Of a stretch of DNA of 64,000 nt, positions 1 through 6,969 are shown piece after piece. Both the position numbers and the translations under genes were made by a program. The first letter of the stretch is position 1. Every line of letters begins with the position of its first letter. Under the pieces are notes generated by a model. The model was given only the letters and a program-made list of their open reading frames with translations. It was not told where the DNA came from and did no database searches. Source of the DNA: Dyadobacter sp. 676 (GTDB taxonomy: Bacteria; Bacteroidota; Bacteroidia; Cytophagales; Spirosomataceae); assembly GCF_040448675.1 (NCBI RefSeq), contig NZ_CP159289.1, forward strand, positions 3,683,001-3,747,000, read 5' to 3'.

Positions 1-524
1 TTAAAGACTGGCAACAGCTGCGCGACCTTCACCCTTCATCCCGCGAAAACATCGCCGAAGGGTTTATGATCAAGCGCAGAACGGGCACGTACCTAGTAGG
101 CAGGAAAAAGGGCGACTGGTGGAAATGGAAAATCGACCCGCTGAGCGTCGATGCGGTGTTGATTTATGCGCAGAAAGGTTCCGGCCGCCGCGCTGAGCTA
201 TTCACCGACTACACCTTCGCCGTATGGGGCGACGATGGGAAGCTGGTGCCTTTTGCCAAAGCGTATTCGGGCCTAACCGACGCTGAAATCGGGCAGGTCG
301 ACTATTTCATCAAACGCAATATCCTCGAAAAGTTTGGCCCTGTGCGTACGGTAAAGCCGGAGCTGGTTTTTGAAATTGGTTTTGAGGGAATTAACGAATC
401 GTCGAGGCACAAGTCGGGCATCGCCGTCCGTTTCCCGCGCATTTTGCGATGGCGGAAGGATAAAAAGGCGGAGGAGGCGGATAGTTTGGACAGCTTGCGG
501 AAGATTTTGGGTAATTATAAATGA
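1..524 (+). CDS. ATP-dependent DNA ligase, C-terminal part (gene starts before the window)
   Basis: The reading frame is open from base 3 and ends at 524, giving about 173 residues of the C-terminal end. It contains the nucleotidyltransferase motif stretch EGFMIKR followed by GDWWKWK, then an OB-fold-like tail with an FAVWGDDGKLVPFAKAYSGL segment, as in ATP-dependent DNA ligases of the bacterial LigB/LigD-like type. The enzyme would seal nicks using a ligase-AMP intermediate. Its neighbours downstream on the same strand, an Lhr-type helicase and a PdeM-type nuclease, form the known ligase-associated DNA damage response cluster; the matching exonuclease would be expected just upstream, outside the window. 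The adenylation lysine is also outside. Confidence 0.88.
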   Translation, partial: KDWQQLRDLHPSSRENIAEGFMIKRRTGTYLVGRKKGDWWKWKIDPLSVDAVLIYAQKGSGRRAELFTDYTFAVWGDDGKLVPFAKAYSGLTDAEIGQVDYFIKRNILEKFGPVRTVKPELVFEIGFEGINESSRHKSGIAVRFPRILRWRKDKKAEEADSLDSLRKILGNYK

Positions 525-599
525 CCTGGTGTTTGCTATGATAATTTTGATTTTATCTCAAATAAATGACATCAAATGTTAAATCTGCCTGCCTGTTGT

Positions 600-988
600 T
601 CACCATATTACTTTTAGAGTGTCGTAAAACTTAAATTTCTGATCGATCGTGATAACATACAGAGTTTCGGTGATGGCGGTTGCTATCAGCATTCTGTCAA
701 ATGGATCACGGTGATTCTCGAACAAGGGTAATTGATCGTAACAATCAAAATTCCGGTTTCATAGAGATGATCTGAACGCCAATTTTTTGTATTTCCTCAT
801 AGTACCGTGAAATTGGCTGACAGTTCAAGCTTGCCGGTTTTCTTTTTAATAGACATTTCGAAAAAGGAGAGGGTGCTCGCGTAGCAAACGGAGTTGATAT
901 CTTCGATGATAGTTTTGGCGGTCTTAGAAAGATTATGATGTTGTCCAAGGCTCCAAAGTATAGTGTGTGTATCTAACAAGTAGGCCAT
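600..988 (-). pseudogene. VapC-like PIN-domain toxin, frame broken twice
   Basis: The start reads MAYLLDTHTILWSLGQ, the usual PIN-domain opening with its first acidic residue, and the end reads HRDPFDRMLIATA...VITIDQKF, the conserved PIN C-terminus. The three pieces lie in three different frames. One shift is near 800-805; the second is at the T4 run around 747-750, where a T3 run would restore the frame. Repaired, the product is about 129 residues, the normal size of VapC-type ribonuclease toxins. It starts 3 bases after the antitoxin stop, the typical order antitoxin then toxin. It could be a real pseudogene or a sequencing artefact. It sits between the ligase and the helicase of the repair cluster. 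Confidence 0.75.
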
Positions 989-991
989 TAA

Positions 992-1207
992 TTAAATATA
1001 TTCATCTAAATCACTCATATCATCATTGAAATCGTCAGCCATCTTAATTGTTCCGCTCATGGTACCGAGCTTACGTTTCCGGACAGAAGATGTTGGTTTG
1101 TCTTCGGTCATAAAGGTTACCAAGACTTTACTGGCCGTCTTGACGGGCGGCGATTCTTTTAAAATCACTTTTCCGTTTTCATAAACACCTTCAACAGTTG
1201 TCAGCAT
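992..1207 (-). CDS. Antitoxin of the VapBC-like pair
   Basis: A 71-residue protein starting MLTTVEGVYENGKVIL, the common N-terminus of small antitoxins paired with PIN toxins, with an acidic C-terminal tail (DDFNDDMSDLDEY) suited to cover the toxin. The internal ATG at 1207 is preferred over the upstream ATG at 1246, which would add a non-conserved 13-residue extension and lies downstream of the -7 promoter element only by a few bases. The frame is intact, unlike the toxin behind it. Its role is to bind and silence the PIN toxin and repress the shared promoter; this is inferred from the family. Confidence 0.75.
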   Translation of the reverse strand: MLTTVEGVYENGKVILKESPPVKTASKVLVTFMTEDKPTSSVRKRKLGTMSGTIKMADDFNDDMSDLDEYI

Positions 1208-1233
1208 AACTTTAAGTAGTTGATCCCGTTTAA

Positions 1234-1263
1234 CAAATATAACCAAATTATCCCTTGACCAAA
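1234..1263 (-). promoter_or_regulatory. Probable promoter of the VapBC-like pair
   Basis: Read on the minus strand, TATATTTG (1234-1241) fits the Bacteroidota -7 consensus TAnnTTTG, with TTTG (1260-1263) 18 bases upstream as a -33 element. The element overlaps the start of the divergent helicase gene. Confidence 0.55.
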
Positions 1264-3717
1264 TCCCGCGGACATAGCATTGTTGAGCAATGGTTTAAAG
1301 ATAAAAAATGGAAGTGGGCGGCCTTTCAGAAAGAGGCGGCTAAGGCATATCTGGCGGGGAAAAGCGGATTGGTGAATGCTCCCACAGGTAGCGGAAAGAC
1401 ATACTCGCTGTGGTTGCCGATATTGATCCGGCATATCGATTCGCTTCCTGGAAAACCGTTAAAAACGAAAAAAGGCCTGCAAGTTCTTTGGATCACACCG
1501 CTCCGGGCGCTTTCGAAGGACCTTTTCCGGAATATGGAAATGGCGGCGCTGGAAATGAACCTCACATGGCGTGTGAGCATACGCACAGGCGATACGGGTG
1601 CACGGGAGCGTAATGAACAGAAAAAGCAAATGCCCGATGCGCTCATCATTACGCCCGAAAGCCTGCATATGCTTTTTACGCAAAAGGACGCTTCCGCGCT
1701 TTTCAAAAACCTGCACACCGTAGTGGTAGACGAGTGGCACGAACTTATGGGCAGCAAACGGGGAACCCAGACGGAGCTCGCATTGGCCCGGCTTCGCACG
1801 ATTAACCCCGATCTTCAGACCTGGGGCATTTCGGCTACGATCGGTAACCTCGACGAGGCCAGGCAGGTGCTGCTGGGCATGCATTTCCCGCAGGAAAAAG
1901 CGATAACCATCCGTGCCAACACCGATAAAAAGATACTGGTTGAGAGCATTATGCCGGAAAGGGTCGAAACCCTGCCATGGTCAGGGTATATGGGTATCAG
2001 GTTGGTCGACAAGGTGGTTGAAGTCGTGAACCGGAGCCGTACGACGTTGCTTTTTACCAATACGAGGTCGGGAACGGAAATATGGTACCGGACGATCATT
2101 GAAAAATACCCCGAATTCGCCGGTATAATGGCATTGCACCACGCATCGCTCGACCGCGAGATCCGCGATTGGGTGGAGGAAGCGTTGCACGACGAGCGTC
2201 TGAAATTGGTGATCTGCACGGCGAGCCTTGACCTGGGCGTCGACTTCCGGCCCGTAGACACAGTTATTCAGGTAGGAAGCCCCAAAAGCATTGCACGTTT
2301 TGTGCAGCGAGCGGGCCGGAGCGGACATCGCCCCGGTGTGGATAGCAAGATTTATTTTTGTCCAACCAATGCACTGGAGCTCATAGAAGCGGTGTCGTTG
2401 CGTGAGGGCGTAATCAAAAATATGATCGAGGACAGACCGCCGGTGGCGCACGCTTTCGATGTGCTGGCGCAATGGATGATTACCCTGGCGGTAGGGGAAG
2501 GTTTTGATGAGGCACAGCTATTCGAGGAGGTTCGGAATGCGTATGGTTACCAATATCTCAACCGCGGGGAATGGGAGTGGCTTTTGGGATATATTACCAC
2601 GGGCAGCCCGTCACTCACGGTTTATGACGAATACAGGAAAGTAGAGCGTGTGAACGGGCGTTACCTGGTGACGAGCCGGCGCATCGCACACCGGCACCTG
2701 CTGAGCATGGGTACGATTGTATCGGAAGTTTCGCTGAAAGTGAAGTTGCAGAGCGGCCGATACCTTGGGTCGGTGGAGGAATCGTTTGTGACGTGGATGA
2801 AGGCAGGGGACGTATTTTTCTTCGCGGGAATGAGTGTGGAATTTGTGCGTATCCATGAATTGACCGTGACCGTGAAAAAGGCCGAAGGTAAAAAGGGCTA
2901 CCTCGTACGTTGGGCCGGAGGACGTATGCCGTTGTCTTCGCAACTTTCCGCATTCATCCGCGAGCGCCTGGCCGATGCGATCGAAAACCCGCATAAGGAA
3001 GTGGAACTTGCCAAAATGCAACCCCTGCTCGAATTGCAGGAAAAGCGTTCCGTTATTCCGAAAACCAATGAACTGCTGATCGAACAATGCGAAACCCGAG
3101 AGGGATATCATATCTTTATATTCCCGTTTGAAGGTCGGCTGGTGCATGAAGGGATGTCGATTTTACTCGCCTACCGGATCAGCCAGCTGCGCCCGATCAC
3201 ATTCTCGGTGGCGATGAACGATTACGGCTTCGAGTTGCTAAGCGATCAGTTCGTGGATATAGGCGAAATCCTGGCGGAGACGGACCTTTTCTCGACTAAA
3301 CACCTTGTGGACGATATTTACCAGAGTGTGAACGCGACGGAAATGGCCAAGCGGAAATTCCGGGAGATCGCGGCCATCGCCGGACTTATGTTTCAGGGGT
3401 ATCCGGGTAAATATGTCAAAACGAGGCAATTGCAGGCATCCACTTCGCTGCTGTTCAATGTGATGAGCAAGTATGAGGATAATAATTTGCTTATCAAACA
3501 GGCATACCAGGAGGTTTTCACCTACCAGCTTGAAGAAGTCCGGATGCGCGAAGCGCTCGCCCGGATCGAACATCAGAAAATAGTCATACAACACACCGAC
3601 AGGCCGACGCCATTTTCATTCCCGATCATGGTCGACAGGCTCCGGGAGCAATTAACTTCGGAAAAACTGGACGACAGGATCCAGAAAATGATCAAACAGT
3701 ACGGTAATGCAGATTGA
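1255..3717 (+). CDS. Ligase-associated Lhr-type DEXH helicase
   Basis: An 820-residue superfamily 2 helicase. Walker A is APTGSGKT at residues 42-49, the DEXH box is DEWH at 159-162, motif III is SAT at 193-195, and motif VI is QRAGRSGHRPG near residue 350. The region after the helicase core fits the Lhr family (winged helix plus DUF4917/Lhr C-terminal domain). In this family the protein is an ATP-driven 3'-5' DNA translocase. It is placed between the ligase and PdeM, the conserved ligase-associated DNA damage response arrangement. The start is a TTG at 1255 because no in-frame ATG precedes the helicase core; the next gene overlaps its end by 11 bases, indicating translational coupling. Confidence 0.93.
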   Translation: MTKSRGHSIVEQWFKDKKWKWAAFQKEAAKAYLAGKSGLVNAPTGSGKTYSLWLPILIRHIDSLPGKPLKTKKGLQVLWITPLRALSKDLFRNMEMAALEMNLTWRVSIRTGDTGARERNEQKKQMPDALIITPESLHMLFTQKDASALFKNLHTVVVDEWHELMGSKRGTQTELALARLRTINPDLQTWGISATIGNLDEARQVLLGMHFPQEKAITIRANTDKKILVESIMPERVETLPWSGYMGIRLVDKVVEVVNRSRTTLLFTNTRSGTEIWYRTIIEKYPEFAGIMALHHASLDREIRDWVEEALHDERLKLVICTASLDLGVDFRPVDTVIQVGSPKSIARFVQRAGRSGHRPGVDSKIYFCPTNALELIEAVSLREGVIKNMIEDRPPVAHAFDVLAQWMITLAVGEGFDEAQLFEEVRNAYGYQYLNRGEWEWLLGYITTGSPSLTVYDEYRKVERVNGRYLVTSRRIAHRHLLSMGTIVSEVSLKVKLQSGRYLGSVEESFVTWMKAGDVFFFAGMSVEFVRIHELTVTVKKAEGKKGYLVRWAGGRMPLSSQLSAFIRERLADAIENPHKEVELAKMQPLLELQEKRSVIPKTNELLIEQCETREGYHIFIFPFEGRLVHEGMSILLAYRISQLRPITFSVAMNDYGFELLSDQFVDIGEILAETDLFSTKHLVDDIYQSVNATEMAKRKFREIAAIAGLMFQGYPGKYVKTRQLQASTSLLFNVMSKYEDNNLLIKQAYQEVFTYQLEEVRMREALARIEHQKIVIQHTDRPTPFSFPIMVDRLREQLTSEKLDDRIQKMIKQYGNAD

Positions 3718-4348
3718 GATCAGAGGCAACCATTTTTTATTATTGACACAGAGGGCAGTTTTTTGGGAGGAGGCGCAGACATTACTGATCGGAGACCTGC
3801 ATTTGGGCAAAGTGACGCATTTCAGAAAAGAGGGCATCGCCATTCCGAACAATGCTGCCGCCAACAATTTTCAGCGGCTGAATGAAATAGTCAGGCAAAC
3901 CGGTGCAACCCGCATTATATTCCTCGGAGACCTCTTTCACAGCCAGTATAATTCGGAATGGGAAACCTTCCGTGAATGGCGTGCCGGGCATCACTACATC
4001 GAAATGATCATCGTGATGGGCAATCACGATATCCTGCCCGTAAGCCTGCTTCTCGAATGCGACCTGCGGGTGTACGCGAATGATTACGAGGAAGCCGGTT
4101 TCGTCTTCACCCATCACCCGAAACTGGAATTCGACATCTCAAAATTTGTCTTTGCCGGGCATGTCCATCCGGTGTTTACCTCTTACGGTAAAGGCCGGCA
4201 GAGTGTGCGACTACCATGTTTTGTAGTTGACAAATACCAGGCGATCCTGCCGAGTTTTGGCGTATTCACGGGCGGTTACCAAATGGGACTGGCGGACGAC
4301 CGGAAAATATACATTACGACCGAAACGCGGATTTTTTCTGTTTGTTAG
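3707..4348 (+). CDS. pdeM: Ligase-associated DNA damage response endonuclease PdeM
   Basis: A 213-residue calcineurin-like metallophosphoesterase. The metal-binding motifs are in order: GDLHLGK (29-35), GDLFHS (74-79), GNHD (105-108), THHP (135-138) and GHVHP (151-155). The short length and the position directly after an Lhr helicase, with an 11-base overlap, identify it as the PdeM nuclease of the ligase-associated repair cluster. It probably cleaves DNA with two divalent metals during repair. All catalytic residues look intact. Confidence 0.9.
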   Translation: MQIEIRGNHFLLLTQRAVFWEEAQTLLIGDLHLGKVTHFRKEGIAIPNNAAANNFQRLNEIVRQTGATRIIFLGDLFHSQYNSEWETFREWRAGHHYIEMIIVMGNHDILPVSLLLECDLRVYANDYEEAGFVFTHHPKLEFDISKFVFAGHVHPVFTSYGKGRQSVRLPCFVVDKYQAILPSFGVFTGGYQMGLADDRKIYITTETRIFSVC

Positions 4349-4371
4349 ACGTTGATTCTAAGAGATTTTAT

Positions 4372-4422
4372 GTCAAAACTGGAAAAATGTGGAATCTGAT
4401 TCCATATTTTTCCGGTTTGACT
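4372..4422. repeat. 51-base imperfect palindrome
   Basis: The arms (about 24 bases each) run inward from GTCAAAACTGG and outward to CCGGTTTGAC around a short CTG centre at 4396-4398, with only a few mismatches. It lies after pdeM and ends 11 bases before the ATG of the AAA/DUF4143 pseudogene. It could terminate the repair operon or be an operator for the ATPase gene; the missing T-run argues against a simple intrinsic terminator. Confidence 0.6.
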
Positions 4423-4433
4423 ATTTTTGGTAA

Positions 4434-5591
4434 ATGATCGAAAGAATAGCTGCATCAAAAATCCGGCAACTGGCCAAAGTATTCAAGTCTGTGGCGATAA
4501 CCGGGCCGCGCCAGTCCGGCAACACCACGTTGGCGAAATCGCTGTTCCGATAAGGCCTATTTATCGCTCGAAAATCCCGACACGCGTAGATTTGCCCTGG
4601 AAGATCCACGCGGTTTTTTGTCGAGATACCAATCCGGGGCAATTTTTGACGAAGTTCAGCGGGCTCCGGAGCTATTTTCATACTTGCAGGAAATCCTCGA
4701 CGAATCGCCGGAACCGGGCCGATTCATATTAACCGGGTCCAATAACTTCTGCTGCAACAAAATATTTCCCAGACACTCGCCGGCCGGGTTGCATTCCTGA
4801 ACTTGCTGCCGTTCAGCACGGAGGAACTTTATGGCGGGACCAAAAATTTGCCTGCGGAAGATCAGATTATCTTTAAAGGCCTGTACCCGCCGATTTACGA
4901 ACCGGGAATCCCGCCTGAGGACTGGTTCCCCAATTATCTGCGAACCTACATCGACCGCGACGTCAGGCAAATTAAAAACATCACTGACCTGATCGTTTTC
5001 GAAAAATTCCTACGGCTCCTTGCCGGGCGGAATGGCCAGGAACTGAACCTTACCTCGCTTGCGGTTGATACCGGCGTAGATACGAGAACCGTGCAGTCAT
5101 GGGTCGGTATTCTGGAAAGCAGCTTTATCATTTACCTGCTTCGTCCGCATTTCAAAAATTTCAACAAAACACTTGTCAAGCGGCCCAAGGTGTATTTCTA
5201 CGATACGGGCCTGGTTTGTTCATTGCTGGGTATTTCCAACAGCGACCAACTCGCGCTGCACCCTCTACGCGGGGCGCTTTTTGAATCTCTGGTGGTAACG
5301 GAGCTTGTCAAGCAGCGGACGAATGCGGGAAAACCGGTCAATCTTTACTATTGGCGGGATAAAACGGGACATGAGGTTGATATTATCATCGACAATGGGC
5401 TATCAATGATCCCGGTGGAGATCAAGGCCGGTCAAACCGTCAACAACGAGTTTTTTGGCAACATATCTTATTGGAACAAATTGAGCGGAGCAACAACCGG
5501 CTACATAGCTTACGCGGGCAATCGGGTTGAGGAACGTTCTAGCGGCATTCATGTCCTGAATTGGTTTGAATTGCTGGCACGAGGTATTTAG
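4434..5591 (+). pseudogene. AAA ATPase with C-terminal DUF4143, decayed
   Basis: The repaired protein would be about 385 residues, normal for the ATP-binding AAA/DUF4143 family. It has an N-terminal P-loop domain, IFDEVQRAPELFSYLQ (Walker B region) and FILTGSN (sensor 1), then a DUF4143 nuclease-like domain with GHEVDIII and VEIKAG, which resemble a PD-(D/E)XK fold. Three lesions are visible. The Walker A lysine is replaced by Asn (GPRQSGNTTL), a two-base loss near 4545-4550 creates a stop, and a one-base loss near 4748 shifts the frame again. The C-terminal 262 residues remain open. Because of the substitution and the non-homopolymer two-base loss, this looks like true decay. The family's biological role is unclear; some members resemble toxin-antitoxin or restriction-like genes. 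Confidence 0.85.
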
Positions 5592-5679
5592 AACGACGTT
5601 TGGGGGGAAGGAGGCTCTTCGCGAGCCTGAACGGGAAGTTATCGCAACGCTGTAACCGTGCATCCTCCGGAATTGACAC

Positions 5680-5928
5680 TTATTTACCGGCATGGAGCCG
5701 GTAACATTCGCCCAGTTGGGAAATGAGGTTGGCGACACGGAGCTGATTGGCGATATGAACCCGCATTTCCGGCCCTACATTTACCAGATTTTCAGTAAAA
5801 AGAAGGCTCTCGACCATGAAATGCAGCGAACCGATTATTTCGCTGGCGCTGTCTGTTTGGAAGAATGCCTTGACGATTTCATATGTTCTTTTCTCGATTT
5901 CATCCGAATCGTCAATGGGTGTGTTCAT
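5680..5928 (-). CDS. Small hypothetical protein, second gene of a palindrome-controlled pair
   Basis: An 82-residue protein of unrecognised family, acidic at the N-terminus (MNTPIDDSDEIEKRTYEIVK) and predicted mostly helical. It is soluble, with no signal peptide or membrane segment. An opposite-strand frame of similar length exists, but the minus-strand reading has the more protein-like composition. It is preceded by a perfect palindrome (5967-5988) similar to the one in front of the next gene upstream (6010-6219), so the two genes are probably co-regulated. Confidence 0.55.
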   Translation of the reverse strand: MNTPIDDSDEIEKRTYEIVKAFFQTDSASEIIGSLHFMVESLLFTENLVNVGPEMRVHIANQLRVANLISQLGECYRLHAGK

Positions 5929-5966
5929 ATCTGAATGCGGTTTAATTGAAAGTATCAGTTCAAACG

Positions 5967-5988
5967 ATTTGTAGAGTAATCTACAAAT
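5967..5988. promoter_or_regulatory. Perfect palindrome, likely operator
   Basis: The arms ATTTGTAGA (5967-5975) and TCTACAAAT (5980-5988) are perfect inverted copies around GTAA. A near-identical site lies at 6236-6255 and a weaker one at 6281-6299. The site lies between the two small minus-strand genes, about 40 bases upstream of the second. Confidence 0.7.
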
Positions 5989-6009
5989 TCAGGCCAAATA
6001 AAAAGCCTC

Positions 6010-6219
6010 CTAAGGTTCAAAAGTAATGATTGTCTCAATCTTGAATTTGCCGAACTCGGTCAATATCTCTCTCATCCGTTTTTCGGAAACACCCCCGCCA
6101 TGGGTGTAGTCACGCCATGCCGAAACCGGTTTTCCTTTCTTCAAATCGGCGGGGAGCTTCGGATATTCATTTTTCAACCACCAATCGAAAGCTTCCGGAA
6201 TTGAAGAGAATTTCTTCAT
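6010..6219 (-). CDS. Small hypothetical protein, first gene of a palindrome-controlled pair
   Basis: A 69-residue basic protein, start MKKFSSIPEAFDWWLK, with a WRDYTHGGGVSEKRMREIL segment that could form a helix-turn-helix-like unit; I do not recognise the family. It has a textbook Bacteroidota promoter 6 bases or more before the ATG, and a palindrome covers the -33 element and the spacer. If the protein binds DNA it may be the autorepressor, but this is inference. Confidence 0.6.
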   Translation of the reverse strand: MKKFSSIPEAFDWWLKNEYPKLPADLKKGKPVSAWRDYTHGGGVSEKRMREILTEFGKFKIETIITFEP

Positions 6220-6224
6220 CGTTA

Positions 6225-6255
6225 CAAATATACGGTTTGTGGAGTATTCTACAAA
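6225..6255 (-). promoter_or_regulatory. Promoter with overlapping palindromic operator
   Basis: On the minus strand TTTG (6252-6255), a 19-base spacer and TATATTTG (6225-6232) match the Bacteroidota promoter consensus exactly. The palindrome TTTGTGGA-GTAT-TCTACAAA (6236-6255, one mismatch between arms) spans the -33 box and most of the spacer, so a bound protein would block polymerase. Confidence 0.75.
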
Positions 6256-6280
6256 TTGTAAATGGTTAGGTAAAAAGCTG

Positions 6281-6299
6281 ATTTGTAGTTACGACAAAT
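6281..6299. promoter_or_regulatory. Third, weaker copy of the palindrome
   Basis: ATTTGT at 6281-6286 and ACAAAT at 6294-6299 pair around a 7-base centre, resembling the stronger sites at 5967-5988 and 6236-6255. It lies upstream of both the small minus-strand pair and the plus-strand hydroxylase genes, so it could serve either. Confidence 0.4.
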
Positions 6300-6477
6300 A
6301 TACCAGTTTACATTTATCTATCGGCTTAATTAACCTTCCAGCCACCCTGATTTTCATACTCGCAGATTTGGAGGTTTAAATCGGATGAGTTCCATTCAAT
6401 TCTTTCACGACCAAACCATTAGACTCGCCCTCTGGAGCGGTTTTATAATTAATCCCAACAAACCGGGCACGAAAACC

Positions 6478-6969
6478 ATGGCGGACATCATCGACATCAA
6501 AGTAAACGGCAAACAGCACCGCGTGGAAGCGGAGCAGGGCATGCCGCTTCTGTATTTGCTTCGTAACAAACTGGAACTGAACGGGCCGAAATATGGGTGC
6601 GGGATCGGACAGTGTGGAAGCTGTATGGTGCTGCTGAACGGGAAAGCGACGCCTTCCTGCGCCGTCCCCGGTTCGGCGGTGGCGGCTTACGAGATTACTA
6701 CTCTGGACGGACTGGTGAAAGACGGAAAATTGGACATTGTGCAGGAGGCATTCGTGGATGAGCAGGCGGCACAGTGTGGTTATTGTATGAACGGGATGAT
6801 CATATCCGCCAAGGCGCTGTTGGCCGATAACCCGAAACCTTCGGATGCGGAAATACGGCAGGCGCTTAATGGCGTTTTGTGCCGGTGCGGCACGCATACG
6901 CGGATCATCAATGCAGTTAAAAAAGCGGCCGCACAAATGAATGGTAACCCAAATGCCCGGAAATCATGA
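6478..6969 (+). CDS. 2Fe-2S subunit of a molybdenum hydroxylase (IorA/XdhC-small type)
   Basis: A 163-residue two-cluster ferredoxin-like subunit. The plant-type cluster is held by C41, C46, C49 and C61 (YGCGIGQCGSC...C); the second cluster by C100, C103, C135 and C137 (QCGYC, LCRCGTH). This matches the small subunit of xanthine dehydrogenase-family enzymes, and without a flavin subunit next door it is closest in layout to isoquinoline 1-oxidoreductase IorA. The internal ATG at 6478 is chosen because the 31 residues before it (from 6385) are not family-like. It overlaps the next gene by 4 bases (ATGA). Confidence 0.9.
   Translation: MADIIDIKVNGKQHRVEAEQGMPLLYLLRNKLELNGPKYGCGIGQCGSCMVLLNGKATPSCAVPGSAVAAYEITTLDGLVKDGKLDIVQEAFVDEQAAQCGYCMNGMIISAKALLADNPKPSDAEIRQALNGVLCRCGTHTRIINAVKKAAAQMNGNPNARKS

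Noticed and set aside
5692..5934. An 80-residue plus-strand open frame opposite the small minus-strand gene
   Set aside because: The minus-strand reading has better protein composition and an upstream palindrome; the plus frame has neither promoter nor start context.
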